A DNA stretch of 64,000 nucleotides from Hoeflea sp038900095 (GTDB lineage Bacteria > Pseudomonadota > Alphaproteobacteria > Rhizobiales > Rhizobiaceae), in the NCBI RefSeq assembly GCF_038900095.1, contig NZ_JBBMQQ010000006.1, forward strand, positions 62,001 through 126,000, written 5' to 3'. A model generated the notes under the pieces. The model had not been told where the DNA came from, did not search any database, and saw nothing but the letters and a program-made list of their open reading frames with translations. Position numbers and translations under genes: made by a program. Positions 33,142-42,163 of the stretch are shown here, one piece after another (position 1 is the stretch's first letter; each line of letters starts with the position of its first letter).

Positions 33142-33579
33142 CTAGCCGCCCAGCGGATGGCGCGGCTTGAATTTCGTTTCCCAGCCACCGCCGATATCGG
33201 CCAGCTGTACTTCTATGCATGTGACATCGAGATGGATCACCGCACCGCCGGACAAGACCAGTTCGATCACGCCTGCAGGCGCTTCCGTACCGGATAAAAA
33301 CCGCAAGGCCAGCAGCGAATGAACCGTATCGGAATCCTTTGGCTTGATGCCGAGCGACTTGACCGAGCGAACCTGCTTGATCACCAGCAGCGCGCGGCGG
33401 CGCTCGAAGGTCTTCTTGTCCCTGCCCTCTTCCCAGACAAACCGGTTTGCCTCAAGCGTGAAAACGCTGTCCTTACCGAGAAATTGCGTGTCGCCGGTCT
33501 TGAAGACGGCGTCCTGCAGGCAGGCGGAGATCACGGCCAGGTCTGCTTCGTCGAGCGCGATGAGTTTCAGACTGTCCAT
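33142..33579 (-). CDS. DUF2948 family protein
   Basis: A 145-residue protein of the DUF2948 family, found almost only in Alphaproteobacteria between murA and hisD, as here. It starts MDSLKLIALDEADLAVISACLQDAV and has a central arginine-rich stretch (KTFERRRALLVIKQVRSVKS) and a C-terminal VIHLDVTCIEVQLADIGG. No enzyme motif is apparent. The ATG at 33579 has a modest purine-rich leader. Function unknown. Confidence 0.88.
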   Translation of the reverse strand: MDSLKLIALDEADLAVISACLQDAVFKTGDTQFLGKDSVFTLEANRFVWEEGRDKKTFERRRALLVIKQVRSVKSLGIKPKDSDTVHSLLALRFLSGTEAPAGVIELVLSGGAVIHLDVTCIEVQLADIGGGWETKFKPRHPLGG

Positions 33580-33727
33580 AAGTTCCTCGGGTTTTCTTCA
33601 TTCAGGGCTTTGCCCGCCGCAAGGCGAGTGCTGCAGTGCAAAGTAGGTGCGCGGGAGGCAAAGCGCAATGAGCAGAAGGTGGAGGTTGCGGTTTGTACCC
33701 AGAACCACTCGGCGGACAGTGCGAGGA

Positions 33728-35017
33728 CTATCCGCTGATGCGTTCAACCACTGCGCCGCAATTGGTCAGCTTCTCTTCCAGCCGTTCGAAACCGCGATCG
33801 AGATGGTAGACCCGGTTGACCACAGTCTCGCCCTCGGCGGCAAGGCCGGCAATGACCAGCGAGACGGAAGCGCGCAGATCGGTCGCCATCACCGGGGCGC
33901 CGCGCAGCACCGGCACACCGGTCACGGTTGCCGTCTGCCCCGAAAGGGAGATTCTGGCGCCAAGGCGGGCCAGTTCCTGGACATGCATGAAGCGGTTTTC
34001 GAAGATGGTCTCGGTGATATGCGAAATGCCGTTGGCTCGGGTCATCAGGCCCATGAACTGCGCCTGCAGATCGGTGGGAAAGCCCGGAAACGGGTCGGTG
34101 GTCACGTCGACCGGCAGGATGTCGCCGCCATTGCGGCGGACACGGATGCCGCCGGCTTCGGGCGTTACCTCCGTGCCGGAGCGGCGCAGCGCCAGCAGCG
34201 CGCTTTCGAGCAGGGTTTCGGAGGTGTTTTCAAGCAGCACGTCACCGCCGGTCATGGCCACGGCCATGGCATAGGTGCCGGTCTCAATGCGGTCGGGCAG
34301 AACCCGGTGGCGCGCACCCGACAGCGAGGCAACACCGTCGATGGTGATGGTCGAGGTGCCGGCGCCGGAGATTTTTGCACCCATGGCAATGAGGCAATTG
34401 GCAAGATCGACGACTTCCGGCTCGCGCGCGGCGTTTTCGATCACCGTCTGGCCCTTGGCCAGCGTCGCCGCCATCAGCATCACGTGGGTGGCGCCGACGG
34501 AGACCTTCGGGAACACGTAGCGGCCGCCAATCAGGCCCTTTGGCGCACGCGCATCGACATAGCCGTTCTCGATGTTGATCTCGGCGCCGAGGTGCTGCAA
34601 TCCGTCTATGAACAGGTCGACCGGCCTCGTGCCGATGGCGCAGCCGCCGGGCAAGGAGACCTTGGCCTCGCCCATGCGGGCCAGAAGCGGGCCGATGACC
34701 CAGAAGCTGGCGCGCATCTTGGAGACAAGCTCATAGGGCGCGGTGGTATCGACAATGGTGCGGGCGGTGAAATGCACTGTGCGGGCGTAGGCAGTGTCCT
34801 GGCGCTCGCGGCGGCCAACCACGGCAATATCGACGCCGTGATTGCCGAGAATGCGCTGCAATTGCTCGACATCGGCGAGATGCGGGAGGTTTTCCAGCGT
34901 CAGCGTGTCGTCGGTCAGAAGCGATGCGATCATCAGCGGCAGGGCCGCATTCTTCGCGCCGGAAATCGGAATAACGCCATTGAGCGGATTTCCGCCAACG
35001 ATCCTGATGCGATCCAT
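33728..35017 (-). CDS. murA: UDP-N-acetylglucosamine 1-carboxyvinyltransferase (MurA)
   Basis: First committed enzyme of peptidoglycan synthesis: transfers enolpyruvate from PEP to UDP-GlcNAc in the cytoplasm. The 429-residue protein begins MDRIRIVGGNPLNGVIPISGAKNAALP, has the catalytic cysteine in PGGCAIGTRPVD (the fosfomycin target) and the late PGFPTDLQAQFM block. I placed the start at ATG 35017, which gives the canonical N-terminus, rather than further upstream. A 148-base gap separates it from DUF2948 downstream. Confidence 0.98.
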   Translation of the reverse strand: MDRIRIVGGNPLNGVIPISGAKNAALPLMIASLLTDDTLTLENLPHLADVEQLQRILGNHGVDIAVVGRRERQDTAYARTVHFTARTIVDTTAPYELVSKMRASFWVIGPLLARMGEAKVSLPGGCAIGTRPVDLFIDGLQHLGAEINIENGYVDARAPKGLIGGRYVFPKVSVGATHVMLMAATLAKGQTVIENAAREPEVVDLANCLIAMGAKISGAGTSTITIDGVASLSGARHRVLPDRIETGTYAMAVAMTGGDVLLENTSETLLESALLALRRSGTEVTPEAGGIRVRRNGGDILPVDVTTDPFPGFPTDLQAQFMGLMTRANGISHITETIFENRFMHVQELARLGARISLSGQTATVTGVPVLRGAPVMATDLRASVSLVIAGLAAEGETVVNRVYHLDRGFERLEEKLTNCGAVVERISG

Positions 35018-35134
35018 GCTGTCCTCTTGGAGTTTCGGACTGCGCCGGTCCCCCGGCGGCAAAGCCCTGAAAAATATCTGGTGGGCTGTTTAGACCATCA
35101 ACGGGAATGCGGCAACACGAGGACAGCTTCGCGG

Positions 35135-35359
35135 TTAATCTGTATCGGGAGTCTCACCGGGGGCGGTTCGGCTGCCCGAAGCCGGCAGGCCGTCGGTCTC
35201 GTCGGCACGGCCCTCGCGGCGGGCGCGCACCTGCGCCTTGCGGCGCTGCAGATTGGCGCGCAGCTGTTCGGCACTGCGCTGGGCCCGTTTTGCCGCCTGG
35301 CGCTCGACTTCCGCCTTGCGCTGGCTCGCTTCCATGTCTGATGGTGTTTTCTCGCTCAT
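35135..35359 (-). CDS. Small charged hypothetical protein upstream of murA
   Basis: A 74-residue, very hydrophilic protein starting MSEKTPSDMEASQRKAEVERQAAKRAQRSAEQLRANLQRRKAQVRARREG. The first 50 residues should form one long helix or short coiled coil, alternating acidic and basic; the last 25 are disordered (TDGLPASGSRTAPGETPD). Small proteins of this look are common upstream of murA in Hyphomicrobiales, although I cannot name a family. ATG 35359 was chosen over frame extensions because the region before it reads as non-coding. Confidence 0.6.
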   Translation of the reverse strand: MSEKTPSDMEASQRKAEVERQAAKRAQRSAEQLRANLQRRKAQVRARREGRADETDGLPASGSRTAPGETPDTD

Positions 35360-35747
35360 GACACCGGAGCGATAGCGCAAAACAACAGCGAGGTGAAGAC
35401 ACCCGCGCCAATCCCGGATCACCCGCCAGGCAAGAAAGGTGGTTGCCGATGGGGCAAGCAGGAACTTGCGGCAAGGATTCGCGCGGAATATCGATGCAAG
35501 GCAATGGGTTCGGGCAGCAAGCGGAGAAACCGGGCCCCGATTTCGAGAAGCCGGACCGGCCATTTCCGGGGTTTTTGAAACTTGTCGCGCCAATCGCCCG
35601 TTTGCGCTTGCACTCCTGTCCAAGCTGTGGCAATAGCGGGCCGCTTCAGTCGTTTACGGCCTTTCGTTCAAATCGGGAGCGTGACACAGACAGTGGCTGA
35701 CGGAGATACTCTCCGGTCCGGTCGCTGATCCGAAACTGAAGCAAAGG
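35360..35747. other. Intergenic region between the small hypothetical gene and tRNA-Thr
   Basis: About 390 bases with open frames on both strands but none with a Shine-Dalgarno, family resemblance or coding-like composition. It must contain the tRNA-Thr promoter on the plus strand and that of the small gene on the minus strand; I see no element close enough to consensus to name. Nothing else stands out. Confidence 0.5.
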
Positions 35748-35822
<75 letters not shown>

Positions 35823-36063
35823 TTTTATTTCCCCGAAAATGCTGGAACACCGGTTTTCAATGCGATCCCGCACTTCGCCTGCGATTCGCGGGTTTGAGAA
35901 ACATGAACGCAATCTCCGGCAATGGTATGCAGCCGGAAACCGCACCGCTATCATGCCCCGCGAGTGCTTTTGTGCGTGAGAGAATCTGAAATCACCATGG
36001 ACCCGGCCTCATACATGGTGTTCATGGCATTCCCGGCAGACCCAAGCGCCCCGAAAGGATGCG

Positions 36064-37605
36064 ATGCTTTTCGTCCTATATTGTGTTTTTGGCCTTGGGC
36101 TTCTGGCGGCTGTGGCGGTGATGGCATGCCGCCGTCTCTTTGCGCTGCCGGTTTCCACGGGACGCCATGATGCAACCGCCAAGCCGCCGCCAGGCTCCGG
36201 GCCGCTGACTGACGCCCTGTCCAGGCTTGCATCCGACCATGCAGGGCTGACCGGCGTTGCTCCGCTTCAGCAAAGCGCAATGGCTTTTGCCGCGCGGATC
36301 AGTCTCGCCGATGCCGCAGTATCGTCCATCGATGCGCAATATTACATCTGGCACGATGACCTGACCGGATACCTGTTGCTGGACGCCTTGCAACGGGCCG
36401 CGGATCGCGGGGTGCGGGTCAGGCTGCTGCTGGACGACAACGGTGTCTCCGGCCTTGATTGCGAGCTGGCACATCTGGAAGCCCATCCCAACATCGAGGT
36501 CCGGCTCTACAATCCGTTCAACCTGCGGCGGCTGAAGCTGGCGTCCTATTGTTTCGACTTCTTCCGGCTCAACCGACGGATGCACAACAAGTCGTTCACG
36601 GTCGATGGGCTTGTAACTATCCTGGGCGGGCGCAACGTCGGTGACGAATATTTCGGGACCGGCTCATCGGCGCTCTTTATCGACCTGGACGTTCTCGCGG
36701 CGGGCAAGGCCGTGGCCGATGTTTCGGCTGATTTTGACCGCTACTGGGCCGCGCCATCGGTGCATCCGGCAGGCCCTATCCTTGGCAAACCCAATGCAAC
36801 GGATCCGATTGGCGAGGGACTGGCCAGGCTTCGAAACAGCCCCCGCCAGAAGGAACATCGCGAGTTGCGGGAAACGCGCGACATCGTCGAAGCGCTTGCC
36901 CGGGGCGAGCTGCAACTGGAGTGGACAACCGCCATTCTGGTCAGCGACGACCCGGTCAAGGGCGAAGGTGCGGTGCGGCGCCAGGACTTGCTTGCCGTGC
37001 GCCTGATGCAGGCCGTCGGGGAGATCCATTCCCGGTTCGACGGCATATCACCCTACCTGGTACCGGGCAGAGCCGGGGTCCGGGCTTTCAGGACACTGAA
37101 CAGGCGGGGCGTTGCATTGCGCATGCTGACGAACTCGCTGGAAGCGACTGACGTGCTTCCGGTTCATGCGGGCTATACCAAGTACCGAAGGAGAATGCTT
37201 CGCTGCGGGGTCAGGCTTTTCGAATTGCGCAAGCAGGCCGCACAGGACCGGCCGAGCAAGGTGTTCGGGCCCTTCGGCCCCTCCGGCTCCAGCCTGCACG
37301 CCAAGATCTTCGCCGTGGATGGCAAGCGCATCTTCGTTGGATCATTCAATTTCGATCCCCGGTCAACAACGCTCAACACGGAAATGGGCCTGTTGATCAA
37401 CAGTGAACGAATGGCCCAAGCAGTGCATGACGCCTTCGATCATGAACTGGGTGGCCTGGCCTGGCGTGTCGAAATGAACAACGGGCATCCCACATGGGTT
37501 GACCTCATGACCGGTGAAAAATCGAACAAGGAACCCGGTTCGGACATGCCGAAACGGATTGCCCTTGCGGTCATCGGCTGGCTGCCGGTCGAATGGCTTC
37601 TGTGA
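36064..37605 (+). CDS. Phospholipase D-like protein, ClsC/YmdC-type cardiolipin synthase candidate
   Basis: A 513-residue membrane-anchored protein: one N-terminal helix (LFVLYCVFGLGLLAAVAVMA) and two HKD motifs, MHNKSFTVDGLVTILGGRN and LHAKIFAVDGKRIFVGSFNFD. Both are intact, so it should be an active phosphatidyl-transferase. The HNK form with ILGGRN and the spacing resemble E. coli ClsC, which makes cardiolipin from phosphatidylglycerol and phosphatidylethanolamine; that substrate pair is inference. The ATG at 36064 has AAAGGATGCG before it. It is followed by an EEP-fold gene, a pairing like that of ybhO (clsB) and ybhP in E. coli. Confidence 0.85.
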   Translation: MLFVLYCVFGLGLLAAVAVMACRRLFALPVSTGRHDATAKPPPGSGPLTDALSRLASDHAGLTGVAPLQQSAMAFAARISLADAAVSSIDAQYYIWHDDLTGYLLLDALQRAADRGVRVRLLLDDNGVSGLDCELAHLEAHPNIEVRLYNPFNLRRLKLASYCFDFFRLNRRMHNKSFTVDGLVTILGGRNVGDEYFGTGSSALFIDLDVLAAGKAVADVSADFDRYWAAPSVHPAGPILGKPNATDPIGEGLARLRNSPRQKEHRELRETRDIVEALARGELQLEWTTAILVSDDPVKGEGAVRRQDLLAVRLMQAVGEIHSRFDGISPYLVPGRAGVRAFRTLNRRGVALRMLTNSLEATDVLPVHAGYTKYRRRMLRCGVRLFELRKQAAQDRPSKVFGPFGPSGSSLHAKIFAVDGKRIFVGSFNFDPRSTTLNTEMGLLINSERMAQAVHDAFDHELGGLAWRVEMNNGHPTWVDLMTGEKSNKEPGSDMPKRIALAVIGWLPVEWLL

Positions 37606-37740
37606 AGCGGAACAGGCCGATCAAGCGCACGGCTGCGCACCCGGCACACTGGCAATTTTCCGGATAGTTCCCATATTTGTAGTGGATGCAGCGTACCAGT
37701 TCGTCTCAAGCTGCGTCTTCGGCGGAGGATGACTGGTAAA

Positions 37741-38610
37741 ATGGCCGCGATCCGATCCGGCTTGCACTATTTTCAGCTGTCATCGATGATGCATCAAGCA
37801 AGGGAACATACCGCCATTTCTGCCATGATCCAGGATACAAGACCGGTTACCAAGACAGCGACGTCTCTAAGTGTTGCCACTTACAACGTGCGCAAGGCTA
37901 TTGGCCGGGACTACCGGCGCGACCCGAAACGCATTCTTGAATCCGTCGCGGATCTGGACGTTGACATTGTCGCCCTGCAGGAAGCCGATTACCGCTTCAA
38001 GCAACGCCAGGCCATTTTCGAGCCGGAACAGGTTCGGCATGTGACGTCGATGCGGGCCGTGGCTTTGAAGCATGACCAGAATGGTCTTGGATGGCATGGC
38101 AACATTCTTCTGATCAATCCGGCAATGCATATCGCTGACTCCCGGATCATCGAACTTCCCGGCCTGGAGCCGCGCGGGGGGCTGCTTGTCGATCTTGTGC
38201 ATGGCGGCGCCGAAATCCGGATCATCTCGGCCCATCTCGGGATACTGGCAGCCTATCGACGCCGCCAGGTCGAGGTTCTGATGGAGGCCGCGGATCTCGA
38301 ATCCGGGCGAACGACATTCGTGCTGGGAGATTTCAATTGCTGGGGAAAGGCGCGCTGGAGCCTGAAGCCTTTTCGCGATTTCCTGCATGAGGCCGCCTGC
38401 GGAAAAACATTTCCCGCCGGCTACCCCGTCGCTTCACTCGACCGCATTTTCTACACCGACCATGCGCAACTGACGTCCTGCGGCCCGGTGATGAACGGGC
38501 TTACCCGCATAGCGTCGGACCACTTGCCGGTGCGGGCGCAGTTTGTCATCGAGACCGAACAGAAAGACGCCGAAAATCAGGCAGCTTTCGCATCCGGCAT
38601 CGGCCTCTGA
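37741..38610 (+). CDS. Endonuclease/exonuclease/phosphatase (EEP) family protein
   Basis: A 289-residue protein of the EEP (DNase I-like) superfamily. The metal- and phosphate-site motifs are visible in order: TYNVRKA, DIVALQEAD, a histidine in ISAHLGILA, LGDFNCWG, and the terminal SDHLPVRAQF. The substrate may be phospholipid head groups or nucleic acid; the neighbouring phospholipase D gene suggests lipids, as for the E. coli ybhP-clsB pair, but that is inference. Start uncertain: ATG 37741 has GGAGG twelve bases before it, ATG 37729 lies too close to that element, and ATG 37825 would also leave the fold intact. Confidence 0.8.
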   Translation: MAAIRSGLHYFQLSSMMHQAREHTAISAMIQDTRPVTKTATSLSVATYNVRKAIGRDYRRDPKRILESVADLDVDIVALQEADYRFKQRQAIFEPEQVRHVTSMRAVALKHDQNGLGWHGNILLINPAMHIADSRIIELPGLEPRGGLLVDLVHGGAEIRIISAHLGILAAYRRRQVEVLMEAADLESGRTTFVLGDFNCWGKARWSLKPFRDFLHEAACGKTFPAGYPVASLDRIFYTDHAQLTSCGPVMNGLTRIASDHLPVRAQFVIETEQKDAENQAAFASGIGL

Positions 38611-38748
38611 TTTTCCGATCCAGCTACTGTCTTGCGGGTGATCCCCGATAACCTGGCGAGATGAGTGCGCCTCCACACGCACCCACAAACCGTCCCTGCG
38701 ATGCGCGCCGCCATGGTTCAGACGGCTTCAGTTCATCGCCATTTGGAT

Positions 38749-39882
38749 TCAGCCCTCGGCGATCTTGTCGAGGACGGATTCGAGCTTGGCCACGGTGCCG
38801 TCGACATCACCAAGCTTGTCGAGACCGAACAGGCCGATGCGGAAGGTGCGGAAATCAGCCGGTTCGTCGCACATCAGCGGCACCCCGGCTGCAATCTGCA
38901 TGCCCTCGGCCACGAACTTCTTGCCGTTCTGGAACTCGGGATCCCTGGTATAGCTGACGACAACGCCCGGCGCCTCGAAACCCGGGACGGCTACCGACTT
39001 GAAACCATTCCCGACAAGCAGGGCGCGAACCTTGCGGCCAAGCTCCCACTGCCGCTCGCAGGCGAGCTTGAAGCCGAAATCGCGGGTTTCGATCATCCGG
39101 TCGCGGAGAACCAGCAGGGCATCGGTCGGCATGGTTGAATGATAGGCATGGCCGCCGCTGACATAGGCCTGCATGATATCGTGCCATTTGCGCAGATCCA
39201 CCGCGAAGCTCGTGCTCGTGGTTTCGCCAAGCCGTTCAACCGCGCGGGCGCCAAGCATGACAAGCCCGGCCGAGGGCGAGGCGCTCCAGCCCTTCTGCGG
39301 CGCCGAGATCAGCACGTCCACACCGGTTGCCTTCATGTCGACCCAGATGCTGCCGGAGGCAATGCAATCAAGTACGAACAGGGCGCCGACATCATGGGCC
39401 GCTTCGGCAAGCGCCTTGATATAGTCGTCGGGAAGAATGACGCCCGAAGAGGTTTCCACATGGGGTGCGAAGACAACACCCGGGCGCTCTTCACGGATCC
39501 TGGCGGTAACCGTCTCGACCGGCTGCGGTGCGAAGGCCGAGGTGCTTTCGTTGCCGACCTGCGAGGCCTTGATCACTGTCGTTTCCGATGGAATGTCACC
39601 CATCTCGAAAATCTGGGTCCAGCGGTAGGAGAACCAGCCGTTGCGAATGACCATTACCTTCTGGTCGGTGGCAAACTGGCGGGCGACCGCCTCCATGCCG
39701 AAGGTTCCGCCACCGGGCACGATCACGGCGGCGTCGGCCTGGTAGACCTCGCGCAGCACGGCGTAAAGATCGTTCATAACGCCCTGAAACGTCTTGGACA
39801 TGTGATTGAGCGAGCGATCGGTAAAGACCACCGAAAATTCCATCAGACCATCGGGATCGACCGGTGATGTTGTCATGTTCAT
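38749..39882 (-). CDS. Class V aminotransferase (alanine-glyoxylate / serine-pyruvate type)
   Basis: A 377-residue PLP enzyme of the class V family that contains alanine-glyoxylate, serine-glyoxylate and serine-pyruvate aminotransferases. The PLP lysine is in SAPQKGWSASP, the aspartate before it in LFVLDCIASGS, and PGGGTFGMEAVARQF is the family glycine loop. Substrate not resolvable by eye. The ATG at 39882 starts MNMTTS; a second ATG at 39876 is possible. It is divergent from the dienoyl-CoA isomerase-like gene, with 213 bases between the starts that should hold both promoters. Confidence 0.87.
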   Translation of the reverse strand: MNMTTSPVDPDGLMEFSVVFTDRSLNHMSKTFQGVMNDLYAVLREVYQADAAVIVPGGGTFGMEAVARQFATDQKVMVIRNGWFSYRWTQIFEMGDIPSETTVIKASQVGNESTSAFAPQPVETVTARIREERPGVVFAPHVETSSGVILPDDYIKALAEAAHDVGALFVLDCIASGSIWVDMKATGVDVLISAPQKGWSASPSAGLVMLGARAVERLGETTSTSFAVDLRKWHDIMQAYVSGGHAYHSTMPTDALLVLRDRMIETRDFGFKLACERQWELGRKVRALLVGNGFKSVAVPGFEAPGVVVSYTRDPEFQNGKKFVAEGMQIAAGVPLMCDEPADFRTFRIGLFGLDKLGDVDGTVAKLESVLDKIAEG

Positions 39883-40095
39883 GTCCTTGATTCCTCTTTC
39901 GCACTACCTGTCCGTGGACGGCTCTCAATTCCGCTATAGGCCGGATTGGCAAAACATTGAAGGCGCGCCGGGCCAATATGTCGGCCGAAGCCAAATTGAC
40001 GCATCCTCGAAGGCACAATGTTGAGGAGATTGCGCGCGCAACCGGTTTCTCAATCCGCAATCGGAAGCTACAAGGAGGGAAAGGGAGAGACCGCC

Positions 40096-40926
40096 ATGAC
40101 CTACGCCTGTTTCACCGTCGAGATTGCCGACCATATCGCCCATATCCGGTTCAACCGGCCGGACAAGGCAAATTCGATGACGCCGGAATTCTGGAAGGAA
40201 CTGCCCGAAGCGGTCGACAAGATTTCCAATGATGCGGAAGCACGGGTGATCGTGATTTCATCGGAGGGCAAGCATTTTACCGCCGGCATGGACATCTCGG
40301 TGTTCATGAGCGGCAGCCTCGACGCAGATACCGCCAATGCGCATGTCTCCGCGGAAGCCTTCCGCTACAAGATCAAGGCGCTGCAGGAGACGTTCTCCGC
40401 ACTCGAGCGCGCCCGCCAGCCGGTGCTTGCCGCAATCCAGGGCGGGGCGATCGGCGCCGGCGTCGACCTGGCAACCGCCTGCGACTGCCGCTACGCCTCG
40501 TCGGACGCGTTTTTCGCCGTGCAGGAAACCGCCATCGGCATGACCGCCGATGTCGGCACATTCCCGCGGCTGGTCAAGCTCATTCCGGAAGGCTGGGCGC
40601 GGCAGATGGCTTACACCGCCGAGCGGCTTCCGGCGGCAAAGGCGTTGCAGATCGGCCTCGTCAACGAGGTGTTTGACAGCCATGAAGACCTGCTCGAAGG
40701 CGTCATGGCGATCGCGCGCAAGATTGCCGCGCATTCGCCGCTGGCGGTTACCGGCTGCAAGGCAATGGCGAACTATTCCCGCGATCACTCGACCGCCGAC
40801 GCGCTCGACTATATCTCGGTGTGGAACGCGGCAATGCTGCGCCCCGATGACATCAAGGAAGCCTATATCGCCAAGGGTGAAAAGCGGCCGCCGGTGTTTG
40901 ACAGTCTCAAGCCGGTTTCGAAGTAG
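40096..40926 (+). CDS. Crotonase-fold protein, delta(3,5)-delta(2,4)-dienoyl-CoA isomerase type
   Basis: A 276-residue crotonase superfamily member. Unlike plain enoyl-CoA hydratases it carries the dienoyl-CoA isomerase acid set: Asp in GAGVDLATACD, Glu in AVQETAIGM and Asp in TADVGTFPRL, matching Asp176, Glu196 and Asp204 of the mammalian enzyme. That reaction moves double bonds in unsaturated fatty acyl-CoA during beta-oxidation. The oxyanion hole segment is SSEGKHFTAGMD. The ATG at 40096 has a rich purine leader (AAGGAGGGAAAGGGAGAG). It converges on galE with 12 bases between stops. Confidence 0.85.
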   Translation: MTYACFTVEIADHIAHIRFNRPDKANSMTPEFWKELPEAVDKISNDAEARVIVISSEGKHFTAGMDISVFMSGSLDADTANAHVSAEAFRYKIKALQETFSALERARQPVLAAIQGGAIGAGVDLATACDCRYASSDAFFAVQETAIGMTADVGTFPRLVKLIPEGWARQMAYTAERLPAAKALQIGLVNEVFDSHEDLLEGVMAIARKIAAHSPLAVTGCKAMANYSRDHSTADALDYISVWNAAMLRPDDIKEAYIAKGEKRPPVFDSLKPVSK

Positions 40927-40938
40927 CCCGGGACGGTG

Positions 40939-42063
40939 TCATTGCCCATGCTTGCGTTGCGCCAGCACGGGCGCGAAAGCCAGCGCGTTTCCCACCACTT
41001 CCTCCATGTCGTCATGGGGTGGTGTCCAGTCGAGAACCATGCGGTTGGCCGATTGCACTTCGGGGTCGGCGATGATGTGGTTGCTGCGTGCCAGCGCCGC
41101 TTCCCAGGCCAGCGCGCTGCCGACGATCTCGTCGAGATTGTCGTGACGCGGCGTCCAGCCGAGCTGCGTCCGGGCTCGGGTTGAATCAGCCACCGAGGTG
41201 ACAATATCGCCCTCGCGCCGCTCGCCAAGACGGATTTCAAAGTCGCGGCCGCTGAGGCGCCGGACCGCATCGAGCACTTCACGGACCGTGTAGCCCTGCC
41301 CGTAGCCACAATTGGCGACAAGGCTGTCACCGCCGGCACGCAGGTATGTCAGCGCATCGAGATGGGCGGCAACGAGGTCGCTCACATGGATGAAATCACG
41401 CACGCAGGTGCCGTCGCGAGTCGGATAGTCGGTGCCGAAGACCTCGATGCCGGCGCGCTTGCCCATGGCCGCTTCGGTCGCAACCTTGATCAGGTTGGCG
41501 GCACCGCGCGTCGATTGGCCGGTGCGGCCCTGCGGATCGGCGCCCGAAACGTTGAAATAGCGCAGCGCGGCGTAACGGAAATCATGCGCGGCGGCGGCAT
41601 CGGCCAGCATCGTCTCGGTCATCAGCTTGGATGCGCCATAGGGTGACTGCGGCACGGTTGGCGTGGCTTCGGCAATCGGATGATCGCCTTCCGGGCTGCC
41701 ATAGACCGCAGCGGTTGACGAGAACACAAATTTCCTCACCCCGGTGGCAATCGCGGTGCGGATCAGGGCCAGGGAATTGGCGGTGTTGTTCTGGTAATAG
41801 CTCAGCGGGTCGGCCATCGATTCCGGCACCGAGATTGAACCGGCGAAGTGAACGATCGCCTCGATAGCGTGCGAGCGGATGATGTCAGCGATGGCGGCGG
41901 TGTCGGATATATCAGCGCGAATGAGCTTTGCCTCAGGTGCCACCGCCCAATCGAAGCCGGTGGACAGGCGGTCAACGACGACGACCTGTTCGCCTGCATC
42001 GAGCAGCGCCCAGACCATGTGGCTTCCGATATAGCCTGCTCCGCCGGTCACCAGTACCGTCAT
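40939..42063 (-). CDS. galE: UDP-glucose 4-epimerase (GalE-like) with duplicated C-terminal segment
   Basis: A 374-residue NAD-dependent short-chain sugar epimerase; interconverts UDP-glucose and UDP-galactose for polysaccharide synthesis. It shows the Rossmann GGAGYIGSH, the catalytic Ser-x-Tyr-Lys region (SSTAAVYGSP and SPYGASKL) and VRDFIHVSDL. GalE is normally about 330 residues. The extra 45 come from a second copy of its last helix: LGWTPRHDNLDEIVGSALAW recurs as LDWTPPHDDMEEVVGNALAF. ATG 42063 gives the standard MTVLVTGGAGYIG start. It stands alone, convergent with the isomerase gene, so the sugar pathway served is unclear. Confidence 0.9.
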   Translation of the reverse strand: MTVLVTGGAGYIGSHMVWALLDAGEQVVVVDRLSTGFDWAVAPEAKLIRADISDTAAIADIIRSHAIEAIVHFAGSISVPESMADPLSYYQNNTANSLALIRTAIATGVRKFVFSSTAAVYGSPEGDHPIAEATPTVPQSPYGASKLMTETMLADAAAAHDFRYAALRYFNVSGADPQGRTGQSTRGAANLIKVATEAAMGKRAGIEVFGTDYPTRDGTCVRDFIHVSDLVAAHLDALTYLRAGGDSLVANCGYGQGYTVREVLDAVRRLSGRDFEIRLGERREGDIVTSVADSTRARTQLGWTPRHDNLDEIVGSALAWEAALARSNHIIADPEVQSANRMVLDWTPPHDDMEEVVGNALAFAPVLAQRKHGQ

Positions 42064-42163
42064 GCAAATCCCTCGATGGTGTTTCCACCACCGCAGGATG
42101 AACCTCAAGTTTCAAGAAACCATGAATCGCAGCTGTGCCTCTCCGGGGCAGGCCGCGAACCTG

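Noticed and set aside
33647..35341. Long plus-strand frame opposite murA (564 codons)
   Set aside because: Shadow of murA; the minus-strand product has the full MurA motif set.
35846..35870. GGAAC-type general stress (EcfG) promoter before the phospholipase D gene
   Set aside because: GGAAC is present but the expected CGTT at the right spacing is missing.
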